From Cubamyces lactineus (taxonomy: Eukaryota > Basidiomycota > Agaricomycetes > Polyporales > Polyporaceae): a DNA stretch of 64,000 nt. Where the stretch lies: assembly GCA_022376465.1 (NCBI GenBank), contig JACDTU010000003.1, positions 2,499,644 to 2,563,643 on the forward strand, written 5' to 3'. Made by a program: the position numbers and the translations under genes. Shown in pieces: positions 1 through 12,091 of this stretch. The notes beneath the pieces were generated by a model, which ran no database searches, was not told the origin of the DNA, and saw only the letters and a list, made by a program, of their open reading frames with translations. Within the stretch, counting starts at the first letter, position 1. Every line of letters starts with the position of its first letter.

Positions 1-2004
1 TCATCATCATCTCCGTCGTAGTCAAGTCTGACCACTTGTAAGACCTCCACCCAGCTAGCCCTGGGCCCCACAGAGAGCGTGTGCGTGTCGCAGCTGGTAG
101 GATTTTGTTGAAGCTTGACTACAACAAGCCTGAGACCGTCCGCATCCGCAGCGCCATCCCACTCGCATGGGAGGAGCACAGCACGAAGGCCAAGGTGTCC
201 GCCTGGCTGGACCGACCCAAAGCGGAGAATGTCGTCTTGGGGCACGACGTTGCATTCCAGTACTTCCACCATGGGATGGTGCATGACAAACTCCCTCCAA
301 GTCTCGTAAGTGATACCATGGTCTGTGGATGCCCAAGACCACGAAGGAGCGTATGGATGTTCTCGAGGGCGTTGGCGGCCGGAACATCGGCCTTTGCTCT
401 CCCAGAGGAGATCTTCAAGGAGCGTGTCGCGCCACAAGCCTGCGGCGTAGATAGGGCCGAGGTGAGGGGCGAAGACCTCCGCGATGGCTGCGCACGCTAG
501 CAGCTTGTCCTCCCGGTAAGAGAGCAGGCGGTTCGAGTAGTTCTCGACTATCACAAGCCATCTATACCGTATCGCCTTCCACTCGTCGGAACCAGGCAAG
601 ATTGGTGGACCGGTCACCGGGATGACATCGTAAAGCGGGAGGGTCACGAAGGGAGGCTCTGACATCGCTCTCCGACTGCAGCCAACATTGGAATGGCCCA
701 TCTGGCAACTAAGGGAGAGCGTATCCGGGTTGAAGACGAGAGATCGGGTGGACAGAAGTCCCTCCTGTAGACACCACCCTCGTCTCTTCGTCTCGTAGCG
801 CAAGGGGTGTTCGTCGTAGTAGATGTCTTCAAGCATCTCATTGCGCAAGTATACCGTTCCGACCCTCGTCGTATGCAGCGTTCGATCGATGTTCTCAGCT
901 CGTACAGGACAGATGAAAGGCAGGGCAGCCCCGGGATCCGGCAGCGGGCGATCCTGTAGGAAGCCCTCTGATACGCTGGCGGCGCTCGCAGCGTTGATAA
1001 CCAAGTGCGCGTGGCGATATACTTTGCACATCGATGCCAGTTCGCGGTGTTTGTCCTCTGGTGAGTCCTGGACGATGCACAGGCTATCGAGCCACAGCAA
1101 GTCAACGCCGAGTGCATGTGTGACGTGAATGGCATCGCGAATAGTCCTGGGGAGCTGCGCGACCGCAATCCCGACGTTGGTGTAAGACTCCAAGTTGTCG
1201 CTCGTCGTCTGGTAAGATTGGAGTCTGACGCCCCAGACGTAGCTGAGCGCTATGTACCGCGCACCGTGCATGTCGTCCCTCGTCTGGATGAGTCGCACGC
1301 GAAGAGTGTCAGAGCAGTCGATGAGCCGGGTTGGAAGCCAAGGAGCCGAATGAAGCGCCCTGGTTTGTTGGCAAACTTCATGGCTGCTCGCGCACTCCTC
1401 CATCCAGGCCTTCGCCATAGCCAATACTTGGGGTGCGCCTACGCGTGGGATGGGCATCCGGTCCTCGATATACGCAGCCGCAGGATCATCTGATACTCTC
1501 CCTCGATGTGAGCAATGGAACGACGAGACGTCTCTCGAACGCACCTGCACACGCCTTTGGGTTGTAGACGCGAGTTATGATCGTTTCACGGTATTTGACA
1601 ATGATGTCCAAGACCCCGGAAAACAAAGGCTTCCGCTGTCTGTGCGCTATGGGCTGTCGACACCCAACCCGGACGTGAACCTTCTCGTCGGGAACGAGAC
1701 CCCCAGCTGAGAGTTGAGACGAGATGTCGTCTAGAAAGTGTGTGTCGAGGAATCGACACCATAGACAGCCGGAGCGGGCGCACTGCAGCCACGCAGCCAA
1801 CGAGACGGTGTACCCACAGCCTCCGATCAGTCGTTGCGACTCCCTGCCATCGGGGGAGTCCTTATGAGCCTTTTTGACCCGTATGTCGTCGCTCTTGATC
1901 CCGAATTGTGCAGCAAAGACACTTTCCCATGCGAGCGCGCAGATGTTGTGTGGTCTGGGCGGTAGTGCCATGAGCTCGTCGGTGCCAGTCGCGCGTATAA
2001 CCAA
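1..2004 (-). CDS. HET-domain (heterokaryon incompatibility) protein, 3' part missing
   Basis: Minus-strand gene running off the left edge. Exon 1 is 2004-1545; a 55-bp intron (1544-1490) has a GTGCGT donor, a TTGCTCAC branch-like site and a TATCAG acceptor; exon 2 is open from 1489 to base 1, giving at least 649 residues. The HET signature is clear: RYIALSYVWG around W239, LWLDSLCIVQD around W286 and APSWSWAS around W537. Upstream is the CxxC-type N-terminus (CLWC) common in agaricomycete HET proteins. HET proteins in filamentous fungi trigger non-self recognition and cell death; whether this one does is unknown. The start could instead be the in-frame Met at 1971 (MALPPRPHNIC), which looks like the usual family N-terminus. 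No nonsense or frameshift is seen inside the window. Confidence 0.9.
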
Positions 2005-3046
2005 AGCTTAAGAGGGGACCGGGCGTAGCTATAGCGGGGAACTTGAAGTGGGGTCGAAGCCACTTCAATAAGGGCTCAAACGGGGCCCGGGGTGGCGTGG
2101 CGTGAGCGCAACGAGATCTCGAGAAGCCAGAAAAGGCGCATGGCAACATGTAGGCGCGAGATGGATGACGAGAACTCAATATGGCACTGTATAGATACAC
2201 CAGTGAGAACGTGAGGAGTCTGTGAGGAGTCTTCAACTCGGATATGCAGGACGAACGACTGTCTTCCGGCCGCCGACACCGGGGACATCGGAGGGCATCG
2301 GCCTGTGGAACCGCTCGTTACACGAGAAACCCAAGATATAGTTAGATATCAAATGTTGTTCTTTGTAACAGCATATGTGCTACCTTTGTCTTTTGCTAGT
2401 AACATCGGTCTTTCAAGATGTAACTAGCGTGTAACGCGGTTTTTGCGTAACATTTGAGGTTTGATTAGCGTGGCACATTCGGTGAAACGCCATGCTACAT
2501 ATCGCTAGCGATTACGATATAATATCAATGTAACCACTTATCTCACAGGTCGGTGCCCCCCGGCAGCGAGCCTGCTCGAACTTGCCCAAGTCGATGTGAG
2601 GCGGGAAGGTAAGTGTATGCGACAGGCCAGCGTCTACGCACCTGTACTTTCAGTGACCCGGGCTCGTGCGAAGATACCGCAGGTTGTCGCGGACCAGTCC
2701 TTCTTCTTCAAGTACTAGTACTAGGAGGGCCCCATGCACAGCCTGTGCTCCCTGTAATTGGGTCTATTAATATACACTAATTCGCTCAAGCTTTGTCGGT
2801 TATTCAGTCAACCATGCGCTAGAATATATCCTCGATCGCGAGCGCGAGGTTTCCAGTCGCAGTCACTGTGCCCGAGAGAACCGGTGTAGCAGAAGCAAAT
2901 GTCTAGTCATACAGTGTCGTGTACTACAAGCAATCGTGCACAGCGCGTCATGAACGTCATGGAGTCGACGGTGGGATCACCCAAATCCCAATGAACCCAA
3001 CAGAGTCTCGCCCTCCTCGGCGCGCAACTCTTGAGCCTCATCATGT
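2005..3046. other. intergenic: HET promoter side and 3' flank of the MFS gene
   Basis: No gene recognised. Bases 2340-2530 are noticeably AT-rich with several TGTAAC/GTAACA words. This lies upstream of the HET gene and downstream of the MFS stop. Longer open frames here lack recognisable protein features. Confidence 0.5.
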
Positions 3047-4928
3047 TCACGTAATGAAGCGGAAGCCCGCAGGACGTCCCTCCTCCTGCTCCTTCTGCGC
3101 GAACTCGCGGTTCTTCTTCTCGAGGTGCCGCTTGAAGAGGTAGCACATGATGATGCACAGCCCGTTCGTCGATATGCAGATCGCGTACGAGTGCGCGTAC
3201 GTCGGGCCCCAGTTCTTTGGCCACACGTAGCTGTTGGAACGCACAGGATACCTGGTGAGCGACGGGGACGGGGAGAGTGGGTGGAACCATATAACTTACG
3301 AGCCGGCGATGTTTCCGAGCTGCGAGAACGCGTTGATGAACGCTAGCGCGACGGCACGCTTGGATGGTGGGCGGGGGATCGAATTGCTGACCCAAGTGAG
3401 GAAGATGATGAATCCAGCATAGGATTGTGCCATCAGGAAGCTGCAAATATTGGTCAGTGCTCGTCCTTTTCTAACGAGACACTGTTGAACACGTACAGAG
3501 AGATATAGCGTGCAGCGAGGTTCATCGTCGAAATGGCGATGATGAATCCGACGATACCAAACGCAAGCGGGATGGCGATGTGCCAGAACCGCTCGCGGGA
3601 CCTATCGGAGTGCCTGCACATGCAGAACGCAACGATGGTCGCAAAGACCCACGGAGGGGCGCAGAGCAGGAGCGTGATCGTGGTGCTGTAGCCCATAGTC
3701 GCGCTGAGAGTCGGGAAGAACGCGTTGAAAGACAGGGAGACGACCAGGCTCGTGAGCGCGAGCGCGAGCCACCAGACCTTCCAGTCCGTCATGGCCATAA
3801 CCAGACCGTGGAACTGGCCACCGGACTCGGTCTCAGACTCGTCGCCCACGCCGACGTCCTCCTCCATACGCTTCTCGGCGAGGCGGACCTCCTCGGGGCT
3901 CAGCCAGGTGTGCGAAGTGGCGGGGAAGTCAGGGAGGATGAAGATGGCGCACACGGCGACGAACATCGTGAGCGCGCCCTCAATGTAGAAGAGCCACCTA
4001 GCAGTCGAGAATCAGTACAAGTCCCGAAGATTGTGGAGTTTCCGAACTTACCGCCAGGCGGAGTGGCCGAGTCGGCCCTCCATTCCGTCGAGGATACCAG
4101 ACGCAATCAGAGATCCGAAAGCATTACTGATCAGACTACCGCAAGAGAGGATGGCAGTGCGCATGCCCAACTCGGAACGCTTGTACCACTTGGACAGCAG
4201 GAAGAGCGCTCCAGGGAAGAACGCCGCCTCCACGAAACCGAGGAAGAAGCGCGTAAGCAGCGCGCCGACGAAGCTAGCGCCACGGTGGTGTGAGCATCAT
4301 ATGATGGCTACTGCGGTTCAAGAGACGGAGCTCACTTCTTCGTGATACCGGTCAAAGTAGAGATCATTCCCCAGACGATCATGCAGCACGGGAGGTATAT
4401 CGATGGCTTCCCGATGTAATTAAGGAACATATTTCTGTGGGCAGTGTCATGAGAAAAGATATTGATGCGGAATGTGGCCGGCGCTGCTTACGAGGGTATT
4501 TGCATGAGGATATATCCGACGTAGAGAATACTGAGGAGTGTGTTGAACTCCTGGCCCTTGAGGTTGAGGTCCTTCTCAAACCCTCGCAAACGTGCCGCTC
4601 TACGTGAAGAATGTCAGGACGAAGTCTGAAAAGCCGTTCGATCATACATACGATGCATTATTCCGATCAATCTGTGAGTGTGTTCGTTAGTGCTGTATCG
4701 TCTCGCCAAGACGAGGAAAACACGTACATAGTTGAGGATATAGATTACAATGAGGATGGACATGCGGATATCAAGCTTGAGAAGGAGCTTCTTCTCGAGC
4801 TTCTTCCTGGCCTCGTGACCACCAAACTCCTCGTCGATGTTGTGCTGAGGGTCTGCCTCGACGTCGCGCCTGTTCTCGAAGCCGGCGTCATCGTGGTCCT
4901 TTTCGTTCAGAGACGACGCAGAAGTCAT
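3047..4928 (-). CDS. MFS transporter, Dal5/TNA1-like anion:cation symporter family (copy 1)
   Basis: Eight exons on the minus strand: 4928-4728, 4671-4652, 4599-4492, 4434-4336, 4273-4052, 3997-3497, 3440-3300 and 3230-3047. They sum to 1476 nt (491 aa) with GT-AG borders and matching phases. The protein begins MTSASSLNEKD, has an acidic/basic cytosolic N-terminus, then MSILIVIYILNY and IDRNNAS in TM1, a family hallmark. About 12 hydrophobic segments follow, with GFVEAAFFPGALFLLSKWYKRSE in the TM4-5 region. Such proteins move organic anions (allantoate, nicotinate, vitamins) with protons across the plasma membrane; the substrate here is not predictable. It is a close paralogue of the gene at 9092-10968, pointing the opposite way. 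An in-frame Met at 5000 was rejected because the preceding stretch is low-complexity. Confidence 0.92.
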
Positions 4929-5508
4929 GGCGGGCGACGTGAACGGAGAAGAGGGCGAGACTGGTGAGGAACTCCGGGGAGAAGGGAGATAGGAAAGCAA
5001 ACGCTTACGGGGAGGAGCTTATAACGTGCGGACGAGCGCCCAGTCCGGGGCCAGAGGCGGGGGAAGGACATGGAAAGGCCACCCCAGACGACGATATTGC
5101 GGAGAAATCCGTTCCAGGCGGGGAATGTGGGGGGCTCTGGGGAGGAAGGAGTGTTGATCCTCCTCCTCTCCGTTTTCCCGACAATCGTCCCTCATGTCTC
5201 TTTCCTGCCAAGACGCGGCCGCGGGGCGCTGCTTCTACACTCCGACCGTCGCCGCTGCAATGACCTGGTGACGGCCATCAACGCGCAGGGATCGGAGAGC
5301 GAACACGCCGCCGGGGAGACGGACCGTAGGCTACCGTGGGCACGATCGATCAGAGAAAAACATTTGTGGAGAAGGAACAAGCTCACTGCCGACAGGAACA
5401 TCCTCTCATAACAATCCAGGGCTCTCCCCGCCTGTCATCCCAGCTCCTCCTCTGTCATCCTACCATCCTCATCATCCTTGGCTTACTTCTTTCCTCAGCC
5501 TCGTACCA
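4929..5508. promoter_or_regulatory. divergent promoter interval between MFS copy 1 and the tRNA-editing gene
   Basis: 580 bp between two divergently transcribed starts (4928 minus, 5509 plus). It presumably carries both promoters and 5' leaders. A pyrimidine-rich stretch at about 5400-5470 precedes the plus-strand start. No clear TATA box was seen. Confidence 0.5.
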
Positions 5509-7299
5509 ATGGCAGCAGCTACAGCAACGCTCAGCCCGCCATCCGTCACACCACCGACGTACCACAGAATTGTCTCGCCGACCCTTACCATTCCCGCTGA
5601 TCCGTTGCAGCCCATTCCCGTTGGCCTCCTCGCATGCCAGCGTGAGCGTCCCAAATTCCATTTGATTTCCTACTGGCCAAGCTCCGGCTGACGTCCGATC
5701 GTCACTTCATCTAGGTGATCCGCTTCTACGCGAATTGGCCACCACAGCAGTGAGCTGCCGCGTCTCACAGTCCCCCGCCCCGCCGTCCAATGGGCGTGAG
5801 GGCAAAAAGAAGAAGGTAGCGCCGACCCCCACGGCCCCCTTGCTCGAGGTGATACTCCACGACACAATCATCTTCCCAGAGGGCGGAGGACAACCTTCCG
5901 ACGTCGGTATCCTGACAAGCTCGGACGGCGAGCAGTGGGATGTCGTCGAGGCCAAACGACACGGCGGGCACGCCGTCCACTATGTCCGCCTCAAGCCGGA
6001 ACAGAACGTCGACGACGCGCTCCGTCTGTTTGCTCCCGGAGCCGTCGTCGGTGTCTCCTTGGGGGAACAAGGTTACAAGCGACGGCTAGATCATGTGCGT
6101 GAATGGACCCACATGGGCGGGCGTCCGAATAAGCTTGTCTGTCTACCACACGCCGTCCAGCCGATCTGACCAGGGGTGGATCTCTCTCTTCGATCGCACA
6201 GGCATGCATGCACACGTCCCAGCACCTGCTCTCCGCCGTGCTCGAGACCAGGCTCAATGTGGAAACGCTCGCGTGGTCGCTCACCGCCGCCCCGGCCCCG
6301 TGCTACGTCGAGCTCGCGCGGGGACTTTCTCCGGAGGAGATCGCGTACGTCCAGGAGGAGGCGAACAGACTCGTGTTCGAGGGCCGGAGCGTCCACATTG
6401 AGGTCGAAGAGCTCGACCCGTCCGTCAAGGTCATGAGCGGCCCAAGCGTAGGGATCCCCTCCGATTATACCGGCGGAGTCAAGCGCACCGTCGTGATCGA
6501 CGGCATAGACCGTAACCCGTGAGTGCTATACCAGGGTCTGATGACGTCCCTCCGTGAATTCGGGACCGGCACTAGGCACTACTATGAAAAGGTCACTCAC
6601 GCCGGTGTCTTAATTCCCTACAGATGTTGCGGCACGCACCTCCCGTCGATCCACAACCTCCAGCTCTTCCTGCTCCCGAACACCGAGGCTCTCGCACGCT
6701 CGACGTCGTCCTCCGTCCGGCTCTACTTCCTGGCCGGGCCCCGGCTCATCACGCACCTGACGTCCACGCACACCCTCCTCACGAACGCCGCCAGCATCAT
6801 GAGTTGCGGCGCGCCCCAGGTGCCGGAGCGCGTGCAGCAAGTCGTCGATGAGCGCAAGAAGGCGACCAAGCGCGTCGAGGACCTCGAGGCGGAGCTCGCC
6901 GCCGTCCTCGCGGACGAATTCGTCAATGCGCCACCGAGAGAAGGCGGGGAGCTCGTGCTGCACCGGCACCGGACAGATGATTCGGCGAACCCGCTCACGT
7001 TCCTGTCGGCCATTTCTACTGCGTTTGTGAACAAGGTCGCGGAGAAGGGCAGTGGGGTGTCCTACCTGGTGGTACTGACGTCGTCGCCCTCAGCGCAAAC
7101 GTCGACTAGCACCACGGTCGTGCTTGTGATTGGGAGCGACGATAAGAAGGTGAAGGCAGCTGGAGATGAGCTGAAGGCGAAGTTGAACGTCAAGGGTGGT
7201 GGGAAGGGCCCCCGCTGGAGCGGGAAGTTCATCGGAGTGTGGAAGGATGGACGCGAAGGGGCCACTGTTGCAAGTATACTTGGATCGCTGACGTTTTGA
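5509..7299 (+). CDS. alanyl-tRNA editing protein (AlaX/AARSD1 family)
   Basis: Four exons, 5509-5641, 5715-6094, 6202-6518 and 6624-7299, join in frame to 501 aa. The family hydrolyses mischarged Ser-tRNA(Ala) or Gly-tRNA(Ala) in trans. The zinc/catalytic signature is complete: HxxxH at H175/H179 (MHTSQH) and CxxxH at C278/H282 (CCGTH). The first splice creates CQRD, matching the N-terminal CQRDSY-type motif of AARSD1. The FPEGGGQPSD segment is the conserved editing-domain glycine motif. A coiled-coil-like helix (VQQVVDERKKATKRVEDLEAEL) separates the editing core from the C-terminal region, as in the longer AlaX class. Start chosen because the preceding sequence lacks an in-frame Met near the motif. 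Confidence 0.93.
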
Positions 7300-7497
7300 A
7301 TTATGAGCCGGTGTAAGTTACAAGCGAATATGTCTGTAGTGCTGTTGTAGAACATGTTGTATGCGCGATATATAAGTCTTATTACATCATTATGTTACAA
7401 CAAACCGATCTCCGAGCAAGAATCCGTATATACATTAGTAGGGGATCACACCGAACTACATCATCAGCGAAGGCGAGAAGAAACGGCTCGTGTCGGG

Positions 7498-8413
7498 TCA
7501 CTTCCGCGCGACCGTGGGATCTTCGACCGGTGCCTGGACAGGGTCCGAGTCGTCGTCGTCATTATACACATCGGCGTCTGACCACAAGTCAGGGACAGAC
7601 TAAGCAACACACAAGGGTCAGGCTCACCGTCCTCCTCGGGCACCAACTCGGCGCTTAGCGCGAGCATCTCGACCTCGGACATGCTCTCGGAGCCGCCTTC
7701 GCCATCGCTAAGCCCCCAATTATCCATGTACTCCTCACCGCGGCGGCGGGGACGGGGCGGCCACTCTTCGCCTATCGGAATATCATGGCCATAGTCCAGG
7801 TCCACAAACTCATCCTCATCCCCAAAGTCCATATCGACTTCCTCGAGCGCGGACTCGGCGTCCATGAACCCGTCCGAGTCGAAGAAGCCGTCGTCCTCCT
7901 CGTCTTCGTCGTCCCCCGGCACGTAGTCGCCGTCCGAGGACTCGTTGTCCGACTCTGACGCGGGGCGGACGCTGCTGAACACGTTCCGGCAGGACGGGCA
8001 GCTCCCGTGCTGGTGCGAGGGTGCGTATGAGGGACTCCGACAAAGACGGAGTTGAGGAGCAAGAGGGGACTTACACGTCCTTGGATCCATTCTACCAGGC
8101 TGGATAGTCGTAATGAGCCATTGGTGGGTCGTTCCGTGACGAGATGGTGAATCACTCACCATGCCCTACAGAAAATGTGGCCGCAGGCGACGAGCTTTGT
8201 CACCCCGGCCGTCTCGTCTCGCTCCACGGGCTCTCCTTCCGACGCACCCTCCGTGGCATTGTTTTCCAATATAGCCTCAAAAGGAATCAGGCATATAGGG
8301 CAAGATTCTTCCGAGGGTATTTCATCCTTCTGCAGGATAGGTAACCGGGAGATAGCGAGCTGAACGCGCTCTTGCATAGGCAAGTGAAGTTCGGAGATGT
8401 CGTCGCTGTTCAT
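7498..8413 (-). CDS. RING-finger (C3HC4) protein, putative E3 ubiquitin ligase
   Basis: Exons 8413-8160, 8099-8075, 8009-7628 and 7577-7498 give 246 aa. The RING ligands appear only after splicing: C38-x2-C41, C77-x-H79-x2-C82, C85 and C97-x2-C100 (CPIC, CGHIFCRAC, CPSC). The middle 25-nt exon encodes LVEWIQGR, the usual spacer with its Trp. The C-terminal half is very acidic (runs of D/E and S around residues 110-190) and low in structure. RING proteins of this form bind E2 enzymes; partner and target are unknown. The gene is convergent with the tRNA-editing gene, with stops about 200 bp apart. Confidence 0.88.
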
Positions 8414-9091
8414 AGCGTACGAGAGCCGTCTAGGTCAAAGAAAACTATTCTGTACAGCACAGGGGGAGAAGAGTCTTGAGCCTCCAATTACAGCGGCATG
8501 AATAGCGGGAGCAGGTCACAGCGATACCGAGGGGCGCGAGTACTGGGCAGAAACAGAGAGCCGAGGGAGTACGGGCGCCCGGCGGTGGGGGCGACAACGC
8601 GTAAACAACGTTCGCGTCGGTCACGTGCTCGCGCTCAAAGGACGCGTCTGATCATGATGTAGTAGCTCTCGGCTAGCTTTTGGCCTTGTCCGACAACGTT
8701 CGCAGCTTGTCTGAGCTCTCATCCATGGGCAACACGGCAAATCCTACTAATGATGCTACATCATCTGCTAGTGTGCTCAGCAGATCAAAAATGAGCTTGG
8801 CAATAACCTCGGCGAGATCAGCCACCCAAAGCCAATCGTTCTCAAGCACCTCCCGCTTCTCCCGGGACGGCCTGCTCCAGCGACGTGCCCTTGTGACCTC
8901 CGCAGATACCTTCTCCCATCCTCATATGGGCCAAGACGGAGCTCCTTGCAGACGTCCTGTCAGGCTTCAAAAGCGGCCATGGCAGCACCAGATCAGCGTC
9001 TCAGACGTCGACGACTCCGCGCACCTGCGACCCTACGTATACCACCTTCGCGGCAAGGCACCTGTACAGAGACCCAGCAGAGAGGATCGGG
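8414..9091. promoter_or_regulatory. divergent interval between the RING gene and MFS copy 2
   Basis: 678 bp between a minus-strand start (8413) and a plus-strand start (9092). An open frame from 8680 crosses into the MFS gene in another frame but shows no protein-like features and is treated as leader. No clear core promoter motif was found. Confidence 0.4.
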
Positions 9092-10968
9092 ATGACGACG
9101 CCTTCGAGAAGCTCTACCTTGTCTGAGAAGGGGCCTGTTGCGGATGTGACGCCCGCGGATGTCGAGCGGGACGACCCCGACGCTGAGTTTGGCGGGTTTG
9201 AGGCGCGGAAGAAGATGGAGCGCAGGCTCCTGCGCAAGCTCGACTTGCGTATGTCCATCCTCATTGTGATTTACATCTTGAACTATGTGAGTATTCTCTG
9301 TGCTGCTAGCCATATCTAAGCGTATACTATGCTAATCGTTCCTTCTAGGTCGACAGAAACAACGCTGGGTCAGTTGGACGGGACATACTCGCGTATTCGT
9401 TCGTGCTAACAGACAGGTAGAGCTGCACGCCTTCGCGGCTTTGAGGCCGACCTGCACTTGCAAGGCCAAGAGTTTGCAACGTTGCTCTCGATTCTCTATG
9501 TTGGCTACATCATCATGCAGATACCCTCGTAAGTGCCGTCGTAGTTGTATGCCAATGCAGTGGCTATATAACCGCGCCAGAAACATGTTCCTCAACTACA
9601 TAGGTAAACCGTCGCTGTACCTGCCTGCGTGCATGATGGTGTGGGGCACGCTCTCCATCCTCACGGGTAAGTCCCCTCCCACTGCACTTGCCCATCCACG
9701 CATACTGATCTCCGTTGAAGGCATCACCAACAAGTAAGCGTCTCTCCAGATAACGCTATCAACGACGACCGACAAAGCCCCCTCCGCAGCTTCGTCGGCG
9801 CCCTGCTCACACGCTTCTTCCTCGGCTTCGTCGAGGCCGCCTTCTTCCCGGGCGCGCTCTTCCTGATCAGCAAGTGGTACAAGCGGAGCGAGCTCGGGAC
9901 GCGCACCGCGCTGCTCTACTGCGGGAACATCATCTCGAACGCGTTCGGCGCGCTCATCGCGTCGGGCATCCTCGACGGCATGGGCGGCAAGCTCGGCCGC
10001 GCCGCCTGGCGCTGGCTCTTCTACATCGAGGGCGCGCTCACCGTCTTCGTCGCGCTCTGCGCGATGTTCGTCCTCCCGGACTTTCCTGCGACGACGCGCC
10101 GGTGGTGGCTGAGCGACGATGAGCGCCGGCTGGCGATGCGCCGGATGGAGGAGGACGCGGGCGTGGGCGACGAGGCGGAGACGGAGGTGGGGGGACAGAC
10201 GGCGGGGCTGTGGTTGGCGGTGAAGGACTGGAAGGTGTGGTGGATGGCGTTTGCGATGACCAGCCAGGTCGTTGCGCTCAGCTTCAATGCGTACTTCCCG
10301 ACGCTGAGCGCGACCATGGGCTTTGATCCCACGGTATCGCTCCTGTTGTGCGCCCCGCCGTTCGTCTTCACCGCGATCATGGCGTTTGTGGTCTCCAGGT
10401 GCGTGTTCTGCGGCGTCGTTGTCCACATGTGGCTTATAATTGGTACTGCGCAGGCACTCTGACAAGACAGGCGAGCGATTCTGGCACATATCAGGCCCCA
10501 TTCTTGGCGGTATCGTCGGATTCATCATCGCGATATGTACCATGAACACAGCAGCCAGATACGTATCCCTGTAAGTCACTTCCTGTCGCATCTACGTCCA
10601 CCCCACAGATCCTCACTGTACCATCCTCCCATACCTCCAGATTCCTCATGGCCCAATCCTACGCCGGCTTCGTCGTCCTCTACACGTGGGTGAGCAACTC
10701 CTTCCCGCGCCCGCCATCCAAGCGCGCGGTGGCGGTCGCGCTCGTGAACGCGTTCTCGCAGCTCGGGAACGTCGCCGGGTCGTACGTCTGGCCGCAGCCG
10801 TGGGGCCCGACGTACCGCAACTCGTACGCGATCTGCATCGCGACCGCGGGGTGCGCGGTCGTGATGTGCTACGTCTTCCGGCTGCACCTCGCGCACCTGA
10901 ACCGGCTGCTGGACAAGGAGGAGGAAGAGAAGGGTGTGAAGGAGAAGGGGTTCCGTTATCTTCTGTGA
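9092..10968 (+). CDS. MFS transporter, Dal5/TNA1-like anion:cation symporter family (copy 2)
   Basis: Eight exons, 9092-9286, 9349-9368, 9421-9528, 9581-9666, 9721-9733, 9790-10398, 10454-10570 and 10641-10968, total 1476 nt (491 aa), the same length as copy 1. Exon 5 is only 13 nt. The motifs match copy 1: MSILIVIYILNYVDRNNA, GFVEAAFFPGALFLISKWYKRSE, WRWLFYIEGALT and FNAYFPTLSATMGF. The C-terminal tail is charged (KEEEEKGVKEKGF). It is expected to be a plasma-membrane proton-coupled organic-anion carrier; substrate unknown. The second splice uses a GTCAGT donor and yields NAGAARLRGFE, where copy 1 has NASAARLRGFE. Likely an inverted duplication flanking the editing and RING genes. Confidence 0.92.
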
Positions 10969-11106
10969 GGGTACCACGTTCGTCCGACGGTGCTCTTCAA
11001 GTGTTGTATGATTACGTACTTTTGGCTCCGTGTGGTTCACACCGTACTTACTTGTATCCCGTCGCGACAGCCCATGATGAACGGTTGTGAGGAATTGTTA
11101 CGCAAC

Positions 11107-11178
11107 GGCCTTATAGCTCAGTGGTAGAGCATACGATTGCAGATCGTAGGGTCCCGTGTTCGAACCACGGTGGGGCCT
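11107..11178 (+). tRNA. tRNA-Cys (anticodon GCA), intronless
   Basis: A 72-nt cloverleaf. The acceptor arm GGCCTTA pairs with TGGGGCC, including two G-U pairs. The D arm is AGCTCAGTGGTAGAGC, the anticodon stem TACGA/TCGTA has loop TTGCAGA (anticodon GCA), and the T arm contains GTTCGAA. The discriminator is T, the identity base for Cys. No intron. The internal A and B boxes look intact. Confidence 0.97.
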
Positions 11179-11181
11179 TCA

Positions 11182-11194
11182 TTTTGACCTTTTT
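11182..11194 (+). terminator. RNA polymerase III terminator of tRNA-Cys
   Basis: TTTT at 11182-11185 and TTTTT at 11190-11194 follow the tRNA by 4 and 12 bases, as expected for Pol III termination. Confidence 0.75.
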
Positions 11195-12091
11195 GCTGTT
11201 CTCAGAAGACAGATCGAAGCAAGCAGTATGAATGCGCAACTCACAGTACTTAAATTGACCTTCACCTCAACGCGTTCCATACTAGGTGGAAGTGTCGAAG
11301 TTGGAGCTACCGCATACCCGTGAAGTCGAGGCCACATAGCGATCCTACGACACATAATGCCGAGACTGGGTTGTTGCCGCTCAACAGCGCTCCGAACGCT
11401 AGGATGATCGTATAAACACCGGCCGAGGAGAGCCAGCAACGTGTGCATGATGCTTGTATTTCTGGCAAGTAAAGGCTGACTGAAGGCGTCAGTACAAGCG
11501 TCTTGAGCTATGCATAGGTGCCTTGCGACCGACAAATTCGTCAAGACAGACGCGCTAGATGCACTGTGTTCCGCAGATTGAATCTGTCCGCCAGCGTCGC
11601 CCCAGTCTGAGTAAACAGCTGCAGTTGTGGTAGAAGCGGTGCCCAAGTCCTGACAGGCATAGGAGCGACATGGAACGTAAGGAGAATGAGCGCGCGGGGT
11701 ATTTGAAGCAGATGACAACGGAGCTCAGCGGCAGACAGTCACGCAGAAGGCACGAGGAGAAGCCGAGGACAGAGACGTTCCGGAGGCACCGAGGTTTCCG
11801 GGGTGGCCATGAGGGCGAGCACAAGGAGAAGAGAGGATAGACGAGGCGAGAGGTGTTCGAGAAGGTGATGGGTGTGCCACCGCGACATTGAGATGGGAGG
11901 CAGGATAGGGAAAGAAGAGGGCGATGGGGGAGATGAGGATCGCACGTTGGAACTGTGGGAAGCACGTGTGGAGGAAGTGAATCGATGAGACGGAAGAGAG
12001 GACGTCGGAGGCGCGGAAGAGAGAGAGACGTGCTCCGAGAGGCCTGCGCAGAAAGTGGTGAGAGGTAGAAAAGGCTGGGGCAGACGCAGAC
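11195..12091. other. intergenic upstream of the Nem1-like gene
   Basis: No gene recognised. The minus strand is open for long stretches (for example 12139-11555), but the predicted protein is Ser/Pro/Leu/Cys-rich low complexity, best explained by the purine-rich sequence at 11750-12060. It probably holds the promoter and leader of the next gene. Confidence 0.5.

Noticed and set aside
1490..1544. A frameshift in the HET gene
   Set aside because: The frame change is fully explained by a 55-bp intron with good donor, branch and acceptor that joins in phase.
3580..4293. 237-codon plus-strand open frame antisense to MFS copy 1
   Set aside because: Arg/Glu-rich shadow of GC-rich transporter exons, spans a confirmed intron, no domain.
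8680..9126. 148-codon open frame before MFS copy 2
   Set aside because: It overlaps the MFS start in another frame and shows no protein-like features; better explained as leader.
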